Source of the DNA: Diprion similis
Lineage: Eukaryota > Arthropoda > Insecta > Hymenoptera > Diprionidae
Direction: 5' to 3'
Assembly (NCBI RefSeq): GCF_021155765.1
Contig: NC_060112.1
Span: 13,206,001-13,270,000 of the forward strand
Length of the DNA: 64,000 nt
This document shows positions 11,710-24,194 of the stretch, one piece after another. Every line of letters begins with the position of its first letter. Position 1 is the stretch's first letter. Position numbers and translations under genes: made by a program. Below the pieces are notes generated by a model. The model did no database searches and was not told the DNA's origin. It worked only from the letters and a program-made list of their open reading frames with translations.

Positions 11710-13555
11710 AAGTGTGGTTACTTTTTGTTTCGATACTTATAGTTAATGTCTGTGCCCTCCGTATATGCGCATGCAGCAAGGTGGAAGACATTTATTTTGA
11801 ATGTACTTCTAACAATAAGTGCTATAACAATATTCCGCCGCGTAGATCTCGCAGTGACTACTATACTTATGTACATACAACATTATTGCTCGTTAATTTT
11901 CAGTACCTTGGCGAATTTATTGTGTATAATGTACAGTCGTGCGCATTACAAGTATAACTTTTATAGTCGAGTGTAACACTGTTTAGAGCGAATCTGCAAC
12001 CTGCGAAGATCGCGATCGACAAGATCTTTCAAATGCCGGTTGCTATGTCCCAGACCTGATTGTAAAAACATAAAACTTTCTGCGTACCAGCGATTGAGTA
12101 ATTGTTTAATTATGTATCGCGAGAAAAAACGCAGCTGATAACATTTACACCGCGTTGAGTTAAAAATAAACTCGAAAATGACGTTACGCCGGGTAAATAC
12201 ACATAGCCACATACCTGATAGTACTGAAGTTCATCATTTGATGGATTAGTCACTGTATCAAAGCTGTATGTACATTCACTGCGGTAATATGCGATGCAGG
12301 CTACACATTTAGCTGTCTGTATCTCACGGATAACACTCAATTACGCCAACTATTTTTAATGCGCGTTTGTAAGAATTGCTCTACCGGCATTAATGCTAAT
12401 GGCTTTCCTCGAATTTGACGGTAAACTACACGGGGATCAATTTTCTATACATATTTATAAGTATAAGAGTGTATGGTATTTATAGCTTGTACCTTTGTGT
12501 CTAGTGGAACCATTATATTCAAGTGAGGGGCAAGCTTTTAGCCAGAGACCTTGGAAGGCTCTCAGGTGAACAATTGAGGGATTGCAAATGTCATTTGGCG
12601 TCCGATACGCTTGATCAGATTCAACTTCTCTCTACTTGATTTATTTGTCTTGAGTTTTAATTCTTAGTTGAAAAAAAAATTCAATTGTCATTGCGAGTTA
12701 CAATACGGGGTATACCTATTTGAACGTCGTAGTTTCGAGAGAACTGCAAATAGAAAAGGAAGCGTTCTGTTTCATGAGAAAATGAACACGGATTAATGTA
12801 CAAGTATTCCATTTCAAAGGTTTCATATTCAATCATATATAATCATAGAAAAACAGGCTGGGTAGTTTATTTTTGATTATTGGGTTTCGTTAACAGACCT
12901 TTTGTGCCAGCAAATTTCACCTGCTTCTTTTCATTGGATTACCGGTATGACAGAGCTATTGTACGATATATGTTTAAAATGTGCTGATCTCTATTTATGT
13001 AGGGTATAGGTATATATTACGCGATATCGCGATAATGGCTTTTTAATAAATACATGGATCGTAAAAGTTTTGACTATGAAATTAACTAATTAAGCACATA
13101 TCTGCTTCGTTCAAATATGCTTACGACGCGGAACTGTCTTACATATGCATGTTAAAAATTCCAACAGTACCCATAATGATTTAGAAAAATAATATTCAGC
13201 CGCTGATGGTATTAGGTATAACTTTACTGCAGTAGGGGATATACTGCATTGCAATCGATTCGCAAGATTTTATTCAGAAATACGTGTGATTTAAAAAACG
13301 GCAACAAAGCTTTAAACGGAAAAAGGAGGCTGCTTTGAAGAGAAGTGATGCTTTGTAGATGTTCATAAACAGCAAATAAATAATTTATGGTGTCAAAACT
13401 CAATTAACCCAAGCACAATTTTGACCATCGAAAAACAAATAAAAAACCATACAAGTGTTGGGTCCCGATTACTTATACTTTCAGTGTTACATTCCAATGC
13501 CAATATATTTTAACCGTTTTTCAAACACTGATGAAAATGTCTCGGGTTGTTACAG
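11710..13555. other. Upstream region of the annexin gene, no coding exon seen
   Basis: AT-rich, with no supported coding exon. A splice acceptor (ttgttacag) at 13,547-13,555 just before the annexin start codon suggests that the annexin 5' UTR begins in an exon further upstream, somewhere in or beyond this stretch. Confidence 0.5.
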
Positions 13556-13573
13556 ATCAAATAAATCACAACA

Positions 13574-16100
13574 ATGGCACCGCAATATTACCACGTACAG
13601 GTATGTATAAAGATTATTTCAAGCGTATTGCATTAATATTTTTTTAAATAATCTTATAACTTTGGTAATACACCAGCAATTAAATTCAATTTTAATATCG
13701 CTGACCAACCATCAAGTTACCTCAGCGATCGCATGTAAATGATCAATTTAAAAAGATCCTTTATCATCATTTCGCTAACGCATCTTTCGACGGTTCAACA
13801 CTTTTTTGATATCCAACGACGTGCAATTTTCACGCGATCATTGATATTAAAGTTTAGTTCTATGAGCCCAATTACGATTTTTATAGTGCACCCCAACCGT
13901 GTACCCCGCCGATCCGTTTGACGCGGAGGCAGATGCGACCCTATTGAGAACCGCGATGAAAGGTTTCGGAACAGACGAACAGGCTATAATCGATGTTCTG
14001 GGTCGCCGTGGGATAGTCCAGCGTTTAGAAATTGCCGAAAAATTCAAGACGATGTACGGAAAAGATTTGATATCCGAATTGAAGTCCGAGCTTGGGGGAC
14101 ATTTCGAAAAGGCCATCGTAGCCCTAATGACTCCTCTGCCAGAGTTGTACGCCCGTGAAATACACGACGCGATTTCTGGAATCGGTACAGACGAAGGTGC
14201 CCTTGTCGAGGTCCTGGCATCTCTCAGCAATTACGGCATCAAGACTATTTCTGCCGTTTACAAGGATCGTAAGTCACCGAATGCACACATTCACTGAGAA
14301 TTAGAATGTTATCACACTACGATGCAATCTTCGTCGTTTACAACTAGTAAATATCAGTTCCATTTTCTGCTCCTAGTGTACGGCAACGAACTTGAAGATG
14401 ACCTGAAGAGTGATACGTCGGGCCACTTTAAGAGACTTCTGGTCTCCCTTAGCACAGTGAGTACTAATATGATCGATCTTGAGAATTGAATCGACTTTTC
14501 AGTCATTCTGATTTGTTTTTTAAATTCCATTCCAAAAACCACAGACCATATATCGATGTTTCAGGCTAACAGAGACGAGTCACCCGACGTCGACGTTGAC
14601 GCAGCAACCGCTGATGCAGAGAGGCTCCTCGAGGCTGGTGAGGGGCAATGGGGAACCGATGAAAGTACATTTAACTCTATCTTGATAACCAGAAGCTACC
14701 CTCAGCTTCGTAAGATATTCCAAGAGTACGAGCGACTATCAGGATCCGACTTGGAAGATACCATCAAGAAAGAATTTTCTGGCTCCATCGAGGATGGCTA
14801 CCTTGCCGTTGGTAATGCACCTAGTCATGTTCCTCATTTTCCTGCTATTTAATTTTTTCCTTGACAAAGACAAAGTCCTCATAGCAGTTCACACGTGACA
14901 CTCACAGGTCGTATGAGAATTTTTATAAATCGTTTTGCTTATTTTTAGTCAAGTGCGCCCGGGACAAGACTGGTTATTTCGCTGAAAGATTACACAAAGC
15001 AATGGCTGGTATGGGAACAGACGACACTACCCTGATCCGTATTATTGTCTTGCGCTCTGAAATTGATCTGGGTGATATCAAGGAAGCGTATGAACAGATA
15101 TATGGCCAATCGCTGGCTGGAGACATTGATGTGAGTAAAATTATTGTTGACAATAGCATGTTGTACACATCTACTTGATTCAAGTTAAAAGCAGCTCTGA
15201 CAAGTTCATCACGTCCCAGAATGGGGAAATACTCAGATACGGTCTATACTGTGAATACAAAAGCGAATGCGTTGGAAGACTGATTAAATAGGCTGGATGC
15301 TTCAATCTGCAAACTTAACCCGATTTATCGTTTTAACAATTAAATCTTATTATTGCTTCTGCATGTGCGCGCAAATCATTATGTTTTAACCGCAATTTAT
15401 TATCTACACATTTCAGGGTGACTGTTCGGGAGACTACAAGAGACTGTTGCTTACTCTACTCGGCTAAGAATATACTAATTTCTTGTTGCACTTTGTGTTG
15501 TTCAATATACGAAATAAGAAACACCTCTCATAATATCTTACACATACACAATTAAATTCGTGTAAAATTTTTACTGTAATAAACCGGTAAAGTTGAATTC
15601 TCAATATTTTCTGTACATATCGATGGAACGGTTACAGCATAGACAATAGCAGCTTGCAATCCACTTCGATTATGTTTTACTCATTATTGTTAACGCTTTA
15701 CACAAATTGTGAAGCGTATGTATTTAGCCACCTTATTTGCCAGTAATTCAGTGAAAATTGTAAGCTCAATCATGATTTATTTCCTGTTATTCAATTTACA
15801 GAGTGACTGCAGCGATGATTTAAAAAAGCTACTACTCGCCCTTCTCAATTAATATTAAGTGAAACAAATTTATTTAAAAATTGAATTATTGTTCAGAAAA
15901 AATTCCACTACATTTTACTATTATTATTAAACTTCATGTAATCTTCATAAGTAACAATAAACAAGTTCACCTTAAACACTTTCTTTCTTTTTGCACGAAA
16001 AATAAACTAACATCCATAAATCTGTTGCTAACTATATGAATTTTTTCAGAGCGATTGCAGTGGGGGGTGGAAGAAACTTCTGATTGCAATGCTAAACTAA
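13574..16100 (+). CDS. AnxB9: Annexin (annexin B9-like), three alternative last exons
   Basis: A calcium-dependent phospholipid-binding protein of the cytosol and membrane face, linked to membrane traffic. Coding exons: 13,574-13,600; 13,887-14,268; 14,377-14,456; 14,565-14,811; 14,949-15,130; then one of 15,417-15,467, 15,802-15,852 or 16,050-16,100. All phases agree and give 322 residues, the normal size for a four-repeat annexin. The four repeats each carry a type II calcium site: GFGTD at 35-39, GIGTD at 107-111, GQWGTD at 190-195 and GMGTD at 266-270. The start is a tiny 9-codon exon (MAPQYYHVQ) spliced to [11 protein letters not shown], which fits the fly annexin B9 N-terminus. A splice acceptor just upstream implies a 5' UTR intron. 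The gene converges on the DUF4773 gene, whose stop lies 200 bp away. Annexin is certain; the B9 subgroup is likely. Confidence 0.96.
15417..15467 (+). CDS. AnxB9: Annexin alternative last exon a
   Basis: The exon follows a tttcag acceptor and has 51 nt in phase 0. It encodes [16 protein letters not shown] then stop, the end of annexin repeat 4. Its own AATAAA is at 15,578-15,583. Alternative to exons b and c. Confidence 0.93.
   Translation, partial: GDCSGDYKRLLLTLLG
15802..15852 (+). CDS. AnxB9: Annexin alternative last exon b
   Basis: The exon follows a tttacag acceptor and has 51 nt in phase 0. It encodes [16 protein letters not shown] then stop, and has AATAAA at 15,956-15,961. It is homologous to exons a and c, so it arose by exon duplication. 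Confidence 0.9.
   Translation, partial: SDCSDDLKKLLLALLN
16050..16100 (+). CDS. AnxB9: Annexin alternative last exon c
   Basis: The exon follows a ttttttcag acceptor and has 51 nt in phase 0. It encodes [16 protein letters not shown] then stop, and has AATAAA at 16,180-16,185. The SDCS start and KKLL core are shared with exon b. Confidence 0.9.
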   Translation, partial: SDCSGGWKKLLIAMLN

Positions 16101-16300
16101 AGTGAAAATTAGTTCAATACAACTTTTCGACATACATTCTATGCTTTTCCAAAGTGGAAAATTGTGTGCATTTATATTTAATAAATCCATATGAAATGTA
16201 TTTTTACTCGTTACAAAAATAGAAATACTTAGTCAAATAACTTTATATTACCTTATACATGTATCTTGAAATGGAAGATTAATATATGCGATGGTATGAC

Positions 16301-18993
16301 TTATATCATATTGACTTGTGGCGCTTTGATTTTAGACCAAATTGTCCTCAGAGCATTTGATGTCATGTTCACATTGTTACTTCCCATGTTGAAGCATCCA
16401 AGGTCGTAACTGGCCAGTTTCAATTTATAAAGCTCAACGTCAAACTTTAGGCAGCCATGGAGATGGTGCTTATTAGCATCCAAGTCATAGAATCGTATAC
16501 AAATTTCAGCTTCCAACTCTTTCACATAATCTTGCCCAATGCAGATAGGTGGAGGGTTTCGAACTAAACATAAAATAATCCGACATAACTTTTCAGTAGA
16601 CTTGGATAACCTGTATTGAAATTTGTGAAGTGATTACTACTTGAAAAAGTAGACTACGTAATGTGGGATGATGCAATTTTCATGAAAGCTCAGATCACAA
16701 TACAGGAAGTAAGCAATTATGGTAAAACCTTGCCTAGTTAGAAAATTAATTTGCTAAAGGCAAGACAGTTCATCTGCATTAAAATGTTATGGCCATAATG
16801 TATCAACTAAATAATGACAAATCGTAGTGAGCTGTTTCTGTAATTTTGCAGACAGAAGCAAAACAACAAATCAGACGCTATACCAAGCTAATTTTGCATA
16901 AAATTATAAACTTTAGATTTCCTTTAATCAAGGCAACAAAGAATTTCTCAATCACAATAATTTACAGGCATAATATGCTCTTCCATGGCTTGGTCAAACA
17001 TCCAATTGTTTTAGGTCCACTGTTGGTTTATTTATTATTTTTTTTTAACTTTTGTAAATGTATATAAGTATTTACCAATCAGAGCATTGATGAAGGAATC
17101 GCAAGTTTTACTTTCTAATATGATTTATATTTTTAAGCCAGGTATAAGTAATGCAATTATGGGAATGGTAAATTGCAGTAAAGCATTATGTCTTTCACTA
17201 CAGTGTTGTAGACCAACAATTCTGTCATTGTTTAGTACAAAAACGTTTAGTAATCTCGTTTGATCCGGAGGCAATAAAGTCATTTCAGAGTTTTAATTTG
17301 TTTCGCTGTTACTCTGAAGTGAATCAGCTGCAAAAAAATTGAGCTCCATTTTTCTGTGTCAGACATTTTCTGCGAAAAGTTTGGTAAGTCTAAGATGATG
17401 GAATGCTATAGGTACTAGTATTTGAAAAATTACAAGAAAAATTCCCTAAAACTGTAACATGGAAAAATGAAAAAAGTTTGTGTTTAGTTTTGAGCATTCA
17501 ATGTGATATAAAAGTTTTACGAAATTTTCTGTCACTTAGAATAAAAAATCAGATTAAAAATTGAACAGCCATTTTTTTCATGATAATTTATATTCTAGCT
17601 GTAACCGGGACATAGTATTTGGTATAAATTGGTGCTTCAGTATGGGAGAACTTGAAACTAATTTTGGGTAAAATCCCAATCGGGGGCTAATCAGCCATTC
17701 TTAATCAGCTATGGCCTTTAAGCTATACTTCAATGAGTCGTAATTAATTATAATCTGGAAAAAAAGATACCTAACTGGAAACATATTTTCCAATCATATT
17801 CATGAACATATTCCATAAGTATATTTATAACCAAAATTATAAAAAATATTCAGCTAACGGTCTGTTGGCATTAATGATAATATTAGTGTTTTGAAAGAAC
17901 AAGATAACCGCCCATAACATGTTAATACAGAGTTAATTTGTACAAAATTTACCTGACACTGTTGTGTTAAAAACTGCGTAAGAGTCGAATGTGATGGTCA
18001 GTGAAACTCCAATATCGTCAGGGAGGTAAGTTACATTCGCACAGACTGAAACAAAAGTGAATATAAACTACGAATATAAACTCTAAGTACAAGATAAATC
18101 ATACATGAAACTACAATACTGTCAGAAGAATGATCATTGTGTTTAATCACAATGAGACTTTGCCAAGAGGCAAATGGTTGTTGCATTTTAAAGAGGTGAT
18201 ATTTGATAAAAAAAAATGATAATAAACTGAATCAACTGATTCTTTGTAAGGTTATCAATACAGTTCGATGATATGTTAACTGTGAAGATTGGTAAACACA
18301 GGGTAGGTGCTGCAATTACTCACACACTAGGTTTTGTTTACTGCGTTTTTTGCTGAGCAAATACGACTACTGCGTAGAATTTATAATTTTTAAGGGGATT
18401 TCAAATTTTCTAAAACTGAAATACCTCAAAGCAGTATTTCGAATAGTGAAAAACTGAAATTCGAATGGAAAAATATATCAAATGTTAGCATCGAGTGGTG
18501 TGCGTATATTGGGTGGTAGAATCCACCTGTGGGACATTGAAGCATGCAGGTAGCTTCATGTGTATAAAAATCTGACTAAAGGGACCAGATCAGTTGACAA
18601 TTATCCAACATATCCTGCAAAATACTAAAGACGGTCTGGGAATGATATTTTTGCTACCTGTGTCATCTAAATGAACCCGATGTACTTTAATATGTTGGCA
18701 GCATCCACAGCCGTAATGTTCACATTTGCAACTGTGCGGACCATTGCCACCTGTAATCAGAGATATTATCATGTTTACGGATGTTTATTACGATATAACA
18801 GTAAACAATGACAATAACAATTGGAAAAAACCGTTAAAAAGAATAATTCATTGTGTTCAGTCAGTCAGTGCAGATTACCTGAGCCATCAACGCTTTGTGA
18901 TAGCAAAACGACCACTGAAATTGCGATTGCTACAGCAACGAGAAACACGGAACAAGATACTTTACAAAGTCCGAATACTTTAAGAACACACAT
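16301..18993 (-). CDS. DUF4773-family small secreted or anchored protein
   Basis: Function unknown. Exons (5' to 3'): 18,993-18,879; 18,750-18,658; 18,045-17,953; 16,563-16,301. Every internal junction is phase 1, and the product has 187 residues. The N-terminus (about 16-31) is strongly hydrophobic (VFLVAVAIAISVVVLL) and reads as a signal peptide or membrane anchor. A cysteine-rich head follows (CKC at 46-48, then CGCC at 53-56), then a beta-rich part with NPPPIC and a conserved GCLKFDVEL segment. This pattern fits the arthropod DUF4773 family, known mainly from secreted insect proteins. An in-frame ATG 31 codons upstream is possible, but the chosen start leaves a cleaner signal peptide and has A at -3. 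It lies head-to-head with BARD1 and tail-to-tail with annexin. Confidence 0.8.
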
Positions 18994-20002
18994 CTTACAA
19001 TATTTTCTTACTAAATGATTTACTGAGAAAGTTAAACCGCGTTGGAAACTGCAAATGTCGAAAATAGAATTTATCATCCGCGTCACGCGTGATATTCAAC
19101 AAGCACCCAACAATTAATATCTGTGTGATTCGCACTTGCACTCCGTACGTACGGTCTTATCACCGTTGCCGCGCTGTAGATGTAGGGACTTTACCGCGCT
19201 CCATATTCGTCACGGTCACGATTGAGAATTTCAAAACAATCAACAATCTTCAGCGAAGCTAACAGCGTTGCCACATTTCGAATATACCAACACGTTGAAA
19301 ATTTGAATTTGGCGCCTTCACAAAGAATTGAACAATATCCTTCGCGAAATGTGAAAAACTTGGAATTTCTGGGTAATTCATTAAAGTTTACAATATTGGT
19401 CTACGGCTCGTATGCGTGCTCGCCTACGACTCACATTGCAAACTTACGCTCAAGCCGAAAAAGACCGAGTCTGCATCCTTGTACACAATATACTATTTCA
19501 GCCAACGTCGAATCCTACTCTTATACTTATGATATATGAATTTCTCTAGCTAGCTGACTGTAGGCGGATTTGACATGTCCATTAGCGGACAACAGTTGAT
19601 CCGACTCACGGCAGCGTGGATGCATGAATGACTAACATACACACCAATGAAAACATGTTAGTCACTTCCTTCGTTTCGCGCCAAACCAGCCAAACTTGCA
19701 TCAACCAGTCAGCACGATCCTCATTTATCCTTCTTGGCAAAGCGGAAGAGATATTTTACCACTGTATTTTACACATCAAAGATTTATCTTCTCTTTGCAA
19801 GTTCAAACCATACGCGTTCTAAGAGTAAACTTGTCACCATCCCAGAATAACCATTGTTCACATATTTTTCATTATTGTTTCGCAAACTATACTTAACCTT
19901 AACGTATTTCGTCGCATACGCATTATTCATTCTAATGTAGTTACAACTATACTACATTACTATGAATATAAATTAGCTGATACTAGTAAATACTTGGTTA
20001 CG
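18994..20002. promoter_or_regulatory. Shared upstream region of DUF4773 gene and BARD1
   Basis: This is the left part of a head-to-head intergenic gap of about 1.4 kb. The part near 19,100-19,220 is GC- and CpG-richer, as expected near transcription starts. Open frames here lack splice context. No core promoter element can be assigned by eye. Confidence 0.45.
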
Positions 20003-20293
20003 TAAGGAGCTACCCTAGTCGATTTCGACCTTGACTTATATATCTTCAAATATCGATGTTTACGTATCTCAAACGCACATAAGGCTTTAACAGCCCCGAT
20101 TCTATACGCAGTTCTGAAGAAAAGCAATCAAATATATTTTTATTTCTTAGATAATTGAAAATCTGTTGGAGTGTTTTTATCCAGAATTGCATACAAAACG
20201 GGGCTGTTGAGCCCTTTTGTGTGTTTGAGAGACGTGGATGTCGATATCAAGAGGTGTATACGTCAACACCGAAATCGGTAAGGCACCCCCTTA
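20003..20293. mobile_element. Hairpin MITE-like element with ~110-bp inverted arms
   Basis: The left arm (20,003-20,116) and the reverse complement of the right arm (20,181-20,293) align over about 110 bp with substitutions. Shared blocks in the same order include gatttcg, gatatcga/aatatcga, tctcaaac.cac, aacagccccg and gca.ttctg. About 65 bp of AT-rich spacer separates them. The tips read taaggagctacc and taagggggtgcc. It carries no coding sequence, so it is a non-autonomous element or its relic. A clear target-site duplication is not visible. It ends 86 bp before the BARD1 start codon. Confidence 0.75.
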
Positions 20294-20379
20294 ACACTTC
20301 AAATATTTAGGATTTGGACCGATAAAGGGCTCTCATCATTTACCCATGTTTTTGGCGTAAGAACACCACAAATTACACA

Positions 20380-23116
20380 ATGGATTCGAACAAAGTTGAT
20401 CGATGGAGTAACACACAAGCAGCACTCAAGGACTTCATGATTAATTTCAGTTGCAACAAGTGGTGAGAGTCATAAATTGTCTGGTTTAATTTTGCCACCT
20501 CTCTTTTCTTGTCAGAAAAAAAATGTTCATTTAATCACATTATCATTGTGCAGAGGGCATATTTTGGATTCATATTCCAGTATATCTCACACAATGATCG
20601 TTTTTTACAGCAACTACACAGCACGTGACCCAATTCGTTACCAAAAATGTGACCACCTGTTTTGCACAACATGCATTGGATCAAAATCTCAATGCCCAGC
20701 GTGTAATACTCCAGCTAATAGAAATGAAGTTTACTCTGACAAAATAACAGAAAAATTGATTGGATATGGCAACATCATTTCTCAAATAGTTCACAAGACG
20801 TGAGCATAACTAGTCAATTATTGTCTCATAAGACATCTTCCATAGAATAAAAATTGAAGATTGTTTATTTTTCTTTCTGCGACCAAAAGATAAGGGTCTG
20901 AGCACCTTTTTGAAATTTACAAAATGAGTATGAATACAAATTCGAATCATCTGGCAATCATTTTTGTACTAATTTCAGTCAATCGCCGATGAAGGTGGAT
21001 AACAAAACTCTGAGTAGTAATTTGTCAGCAACAGAACATAATGTTTCAATCAAGTCACAAACTATTCCCAAAAATGTGAACAAACCTAATATGAAAGGGG
21101 AAACTCCACTGCACAAAGCATGTTTAAAGGTGTGTGATCAAATGTTTAAAATTGATCTGGAAAGATACACGTGTTTGATATTTACATGATCTCATTATCA
21201 CGCAGAGAAACATTGAAAGGGTTCGTTCGCTATTAGAGGCTGGAGCAGACCCCAATACACAAGATAATGCTAAGTGGACTCCTTTGGTAAGCTATGTGAC
21301 CCAATTAATTAAAGTAATGTATAACAAGATTGGTAAATTATTCTTGGAACCGATGTGATTAACAACTTTCCTGTCACTCTCATTAAAATCTGTATGAATT
21401 TGATAACTTCTACAGTTCGAGGCGGTTAGTTATGGATATTACGAAATCTGTAAGCTTCTTCTTGAGGCAGGGGCACATCCAGATACCCCAGTTGAACAGA
21501 ACCGAACAGCTCTACATGCAGCAGTTAACTGCAATGACATTGAAATGATCAAACTTCTGCTACAATATAGAGCTGATGTCAATGCATGTGACAGTTCTGG
21601 TAAAACACCACTGTGAGTAATCCTATGTAGGAATTTTTGTGACACTAATTTTATACTTGCACAGAACTGAATAATGAGTATATTTTTTATGTAACGCAAG
21701 CATGGTTCACAAAAAAAAGTTTTAAATAAAGCATCGGAGTACACAAAGACTTGCCAATCGTACTTTTATTACATGAAGTATCACGGGCACTATGTGGACA
21801 GTCTTTTTTGGCCACCTGTGTTTGCAATGATCATCTACGGCTAGCGCACTTACTCGCCTGAAACTCATGTTGTTTTATTCATTCAACAGTGATTATGCAT
21901 CTGAAGAGGTCCACAAAATTTTAACGTGTTATAAACCTGCAGAGAATATGCTGGAAAAAAGTTTGTCAAGTATTTCAAACATAACGGCTTCTTACAACAA
22001 CACTTTGACTAGCAATGGAACTCATGTACTTGGATTAGATCTGAGTAGCGAGAGCCAGCTCCTGCTTTCTAAACTAGCTAGTAAACACAAAATCAAAACA
22101 GTCAAAACTTTTACGTACGTGTTTCAAAAAATTTTCTTTTCATAGAAAACTATGTTACTATTGCTATAATTAGAAGTGTCTATTGAATGATTTTATTTCT
22201 AGAGCTGCTGTAACTCATGTTGTCGTGGAAGCTAATGATCAGTATGATACCCCTGTGAATTATGTAGTTTTACTCGCTATTCTTCATGGTGACTGGATCC
22301 TCGTCAGTGAATGTAGGTAACTTGTTCACTTGAATAATGAAAAAATTAAACGCACGCACACGCACACACGTGTGTAAAACATGTTTAGTACAAATATTAA
22401 AATATTTTGGCTATCCATTTGAAACGAAAATACGCAAATGTGAATTTGATTTTGCTATTTCTCTCAGAATGTTTCTAATCTTTTACACATTTTTCCAGTG
22501 CTCAGGCATTGTGCAAATCTTACAGACCTTACTACAATAGAATTGGAATTTTTTGAAGTACAGGGTACAACAAATGCTCGAAGAAGTGGTGCTCCTACTC
22601 GAGCCAGAGAAAATACACAGAAAAAGGTAAATACCTATAAGTTTTATTAATTTTTAATGTTCCAATAAACACATGGAGGATATTACCATGAGACGTTTGG
22701 TCTACTTCTGTCGTTTCCATGTATTTCAGAACCCGAGGCTCTTCAATGGCTGCAATTTTTTCTTTGCGATAAACAACCAGTCTACATATACATTTGGTGA
22801 TCTACAGTTTACTAAGTTGACACTTTCAAAATTAATTACTGAGGGGGAAGGAAAGGTATTACATAGGGAACCTGATCCTGAATCGATACGCACGAATGAG
22901 GAAATTCCATTTCATGTAGCACGGGATGTTTCTCATCCCTTACACAGTTGTTCTCATTATATAATATATGTGCCTGGAATGGATGAGCCACAGATACAAT
23001 ATAATATGCCGCACATAAAATCTTTACCTTTGATTTGGCTCATTGAATCTATTGAACAATTCAAATTATTAGATCCTGCTGAAATAGGCATAATACCCTC
23101 TGCCAATGATGTGTGA
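20380..23116 (+). CDS. BARD1: BARD1: RING, ankyrin and tandem BRCT protein
   Basis: Partner of BRCA1 in a nuclear E3 ubiquitin ligase that marks histone H2A and steers double-strand break repair. Exons: 20,380-20,462; 20,611-20,799; 20,979-21,129; 21,206-21,286; 21,416-21,612; 21,890-22,114; 22,203-22,312; 22,499-22,626; 22,730-23,116, all phases consistent, 516 residues. The RING is a perfect C3HC4 set: C25, C28, C41, H43, C46, C49, C56, C59. Ankyrin repeats follow (about 130-240, with GETPLHKAC, LLEAGADPN and ALHAAV), then two BRCT units (about 285-516, with HGDWILVSE and LPLIWLIESI). The protein is shorter than the 777-residue human one, mainly in the linkers. The donor of exon 7 (GAAT|GTAGGT) was chosen because it alone keeps the next exon open. 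RING plus ankyrin plus BRCT is diagnostic. Confidence 0.93.
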
Positions 23117-23392
23117 TAATTGCTTGAGACTGAGTTTCAATTTCAGTTTTACCAGCCCAATCATATCAATCGTAAATACAATTATTTGAATTTTTTCTTG
23201 ATCACTCGATACACAAATACTTATGTCAGACACCTGTATCAGCTAATTATACATAATATGCCATTTTAACTAGTCGACCATATTATTACTTCGTGAATTT
23301 TTAATTTACAAACACCGGAAATACACGCAGCACGAAGTTTACCGCGCTTTTACCTTAATTTTTATTTCGTCTCACGACTGTTTACTAGAACC
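23117..23392. other. BARD1 3' flank
   Basis: AT-rich 3' UTR and flank of BARD1. Nothing else is visible before the transposon relic that starts at 23,393. Confidence 0.5.
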
Positions 23393-23698
23393 TCGATTAT
23401 CCGAATCAGTTGGTACCGGGTCGAATTCGCAATAGCGAAAATGCGGGTGATGGAATAGTAATGTTGAAAGAAACGATGCTACGTGATAAAGAATATTAGA
23501 AACATAAAGCATAAATTTTATGTATTTTTACACGCGTTATGTTTTTCTTTCAGAATGTTAATCACAATAGCGTTAATTTGAACTGTGAATCGATCCTCCG
23601 ATGTCTGTTTTCATAATAGCGTATTTATATATTCTATAATTTCGGGTCTTCGTTCGGATTACATAATCGATGGTTCAGATAATAGAGATTTCACTGTA
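23393..23698. mobile_element. Tigger/pogo-like MITE relic flanked by TA
   Basis: The left tip (ctagaacctcgattatccgaa) is an imperfect inverted match of the right tip, whose reverse complement reads cagtgaaatctctattatctgaa. The termini resemble the CAGTgaaacCTCgaTTATCCG ends of pogo/Tigger elements. Both ends abut TA, the target these elements duplicate. About 300 bp long with no transposase frame, so non-autonomous. Confidence 0.7.
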
Positions 23699-24194
23699 TT
23701 GTGTTAAATGTTGTGTACTTATTTTATAAAAGCAACTGTCATGTATTATACATTTTTTATTGATTTATCACATTTAGAATGTTTGAAACCCAATAGCATT
23801 AAATTCCTACGATCTAGATGTATTTCAATATTTTCACCAATAAAAATATGCAATAGGAGTAGATTGCAATTATATTATACTATGGTATTTATACCAACTT
23901 TTTACGTATTTTCATGAAACTCTTTTTCCCTCATATAAATTGGTTAAGTTGAAAAGATTTAGATTTTAGTTTTCACGTTTAGCATGTGTGATTTTTTTTT
24001 ATTTATTACGTTTCGATTTAACCGAGCTTAATGTGATACGTAATTCCTACGACCTAAGTTCATTTTGTTAAGTGTCATCGAACCAATGAGACATATGGAA
24101 TGAAGAGAGCTTGAAGTTTATACTGATACAAAATTAGCGGAAATGTTAAGATATAAAAATTGTTTTTTCACTCATGTGGCATATTTGTAAATTT
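23699..24194. other. Intergenic AT-rich stretch between BARD1 and kinesin-5
   Basis: No gene, RNA or clear repeat is seen apart from the hammerhead-like motif that follows at 24,195. It separates two genes that converge. Confidence 0.5.

Noticed and set aside
13847-14230. 127-codon minus-strand frame over annexin exon 2
   Set aside because: It is the antisense shadow of a well supported annexin exon.
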